A stretch of DNA of 7,875 nucleotides. Source: CAYMDS01 sp964653195. Its GTDB lineage: Bacteria; Patescibacteriota; Microgenomatia; Levybacterales; UBA12049. The translations under genes and the position numbers were made by a program. Each line of letters starts with the position of its first letter. The stretch's first letter is position 1. The DNA lies in assembly GCA_964653195.1 (NCBI GenBank), contig CAZZCX010000035.1:1-7875 (forward strand), given 5' to 3'. This document shows, piece by piece, positions 6,632 to 7,875 of the stretch. The notes beneath the pieces were generated by a model. The model was given only the letters and a program-made list of their open reading frames with translations. It did no database searches and was not told where the DNA came from.

Positions 6632-6659
6632 TTAACGAGTTACTGTTTTGATGTATAAT
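6632..6659 (+). promoter_or_regulatory. Predicted promoter of the RmuC gene, overlapping upstream start codons
   Basis: A perfect TATAAT lies at 6654-6659 with TTAACG (6632-6637, four of six matches to TTGACA) 16 bp upstream. The predicted transcription start is about 6666-6669. That lies downstream of the TTG (6648) and ATG (6651) that open the longest frame, but coincides with the in-frame ATG at 6669. Confidence 0.45.
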
Positions 6660-6668
6660 GTTTCAATT

Positions 6669-7817
6669 ATGCTGTCTTATATCGTATTGGGACTTATATT
6701 GGGAGTTATCTGTACCTTCATCATTATTAAGCTAATTAGTCGAAAAGAAACTGAAGATTTAGGCAATAAATTGGAAAATAAATTACTTGAAATCTTTCCC
6801 CGAATTCTAAAAGATGCTAATCAGCAGCTTATAACAATGGCCGATCAGAAATTGGGAGCTGAGAAACAGGATATTAAAACTGACTTAATAAATAAAAAAT
6901 CTGCAATAGAAGATACCGTAAAAAGACTTCTTCTTGAACTTGAGAAAAGTAATAAACGCATGGAGGAAGTAGATCGTGAACGTGTAGGATCTTTTCGTGA
7001 GCTTAAATCAGAAATTGAAAATAACAGAAAAATAACTGAGCAGCTATCTGTGACTGCTGATAATTTGCGAAGAGTACTTTCAAATAATCAACTGCGTGGA
7101 CAATTTGGCGAACAGGTTGCAGAAGATCTTTTGAAGATGTGTGGCTTTGTAAATGGTGTTGATTACCTGTATAACAAATCTTTAAAAGAAAGTGAATCAA
7201 GACCTGATTTTACAGTATTATTGCCTGATGGGGTAAAGATAAATATTGATGTGAAATTTCCCTACTCTAATTTGCAAAAAATGATAGAAGTAGAAGAAAA
7301 AGGCGCAAAAAGTGAATACCTGAAAGCCTTTGAAAGAGATGTCAGGGATAAGATAAAACAAGTAACTAGCAGAAATTATATAAATACCGAAGATCATACA
7401 GTGGATTTTGTGATACTCTTCATACCAAATGAAATGATCTTTTCTTATATATATGACAAAATGCATGATGTTTGGATGGAGGGTATGAAGCAAAAAGTTA
7501 TATTTGCAGGACCATTTAATTTTACAGCAATTCTCCGTTTGATCCGGCAGTCATATGCCAACTTTTTCATCCAAAAAGATATTCATAAGATAATCACTTA
7601 TGTTCGAACTTTCCAAGAGGAGTTTAAGAAATATAATATAGAGTTTGAGAAGATCGGAGATAAAATAGATTCTCTCTCTACGCAATATAGTATAGTCGAC
7701 AGAACAAGAACGAAAAGACTACTTAGTACAGTTGAGAAAATTACAGGAGGAGAAATAGATAAAGAAGAGAAAGTATTTCAAGAAGAACTAATTATTGCCA
7801 AAGACGCTACTATTTAG
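6669..7817 (+). CDS. rmuC: RmuC-family DNA recombination/maintenance protein
   Basis: The protein has 382 residues from the ATG at 6669 (389 from the TTG at 6648). A single N-terminal membrane segment (about 1-21) is followed by a long charged helical region (about 26-135) suited to coiled coil. The RmuC domain follows, with LRGQFGE (142-148), RPDF (178-181), LPDG, IDVKFP (193-198) and DFVILFIPNE (246-255). The E148, D180 and D194-x-K196 arrangement fits a PD-(D/E)xK nuclease-like core. E. coli RmuC was linked genetically to limiting recombination at inverted repeats; its biochemical role is not settled. I chose 6669 because a TATAAT box sits across the upstream start candidates. The length is shorter than E. 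coli RmuC (about 475 residues), mainly in the coiled coil and C-terminus. No Shine-Dalgarno motif or clear downstream terminator is seen. Confidence 0.92.
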   Translation: MLSYIVLGLILGVICTFIIIKLISRKETEDLGNKLENKLLEIFPRILKDANQQLITMADQKLGAEKQDIKTDLINKKSAIEDTVKRLLLELEKSNKRMEEVDRERVGSFRELKSEIENNRKITEQLSVTADNLRRVLSNNQLRGQFGEQVAEDLLKMCGFVNGVDYLYNKSLKESESRPDFTVLLPDGVKINIDVKFPYSNLQKMIEVEEKGAKSEYLKAFERDVRDKIKQVTSRNYINTEDHTVDFVILFIPNEMIFSYIYDKMHDVWMEGMKQKVIFAGPFNFTAILRLIRQSYANFFIQKDIHKIITYVRTFQEEFKKYNIEFEKIGDKIDSLSTQYSIVDRTRTKRLLSTVEKITGGEIDKEEKVFQEELIIAKDATI

Positions 7818-7875
7818 AATTTATCAACCTCTAATTCCTTCACTTTCCAATTTTACTATAGTTACATATTACTTA

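Noticed and set aside
7003..7493. Two minus-strand frames opposite RmuC (7003-7200 and 7218-7493)
   Set aside because: Antisense to conserved RmuC motifs, with low-complexity aromatic-rich translations typical of the complement of AT-rich genes.
7818..7875. Possible 3' end of a convergent gene at the right edge (a minus-strand frame ending VKELEVDKF)
   Set aside because: Stop codons interrupt all three minus-strand frames within this short stretch, so no gene can enter from the right edge. No start signal or hairpin was seen either.
1..7875. CRISPR array, insertion sequence, toxin-antitoxin or defence island
   Set aside because: No regularly spaced repeats, no transposase, recombinase or defence-domain protein, and no terminal inverted repeats or target duplications were seen. 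The genes are ordinary housekeeping and transport types.
1..7875. Alternative genetic code (UGA as Gly or Trp)
   Set aside because: The long reading frames have no in-frame TGA, tryptophan is encoded by TGG, and one gene ends naturally at TGA just after its Nudix domain.

Overview
The window is AT-rich bacterial DNA. It holds six complete protein genes and the first 16 codons of a seventh at the left edge. The standard genetic code fits: none of the long reading frames contains an in-frame TGA, and one gene ends in TGA. That argues against the UGA-recoding Gracilibacteria/Absconditabacteria. Short genes tightly packed on alternating strands, no Shine-Dalgarno motifs, and a mix of RmuC, KefB-like antiporter, SulP transporter, GT-C-type membrane protein and Nudix enzymes suggest a Candidate Phyla Radiation (Patescibacteria) genome. 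That assignment is an inference; there is no marker gene here to prove it.

Layout, left to right. Positions 1-48 (-) are the start of an unknown gene running off the left edge, behind an extended -10 promoter buried in a 27-bp palindrome. Positions 178-618 (+) encode a single-domain Nudix hydrolase. It converges, with 2 bases between stops, on a SulP-family anion transporter with a STAS domain (621-2399, -). A 133-base divergent promoter region follows. Then come a polytopic GT-C-like membrane protein (2533-3996, +) and, 27 bases later, a protein with two tandem Nudix domains (4024-4848, +). A KefB/CPA2-type cation:proton antiporter with a TrkA-N domain (4873-6555, -) converges on it. An RmuC-family protein (start probably 6669, to 7817, +) diverges from the antiporter. 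The last 58 bases hold no recognisable gene.

The genes do not form one pathway. Two are inner-membrane ion transporters (anion and K+/H+ type), one is probably an envelope glycosyltransferase-like protein, two are Nudix nucleotide hydrolases (three Nudix domains in all), and one is a DNA-maintenance protein. Only the GT-C-like gene and the double Nudix gene are co-directional and close enough to share a transcript, and even there an extended -10 element sits between them.

The most informative non-coding signal is in the promoters. Several genes have a good -10 hexamer only about 8-17 bases upstream of the start codon and no Shine-Dalgarno motif, which points to leaderless or very short-leader mRNAs. 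I see no CRISPR array, insertion sequence, tRNA, rRNA or riboswitch, and no convincing new multi-gene system.
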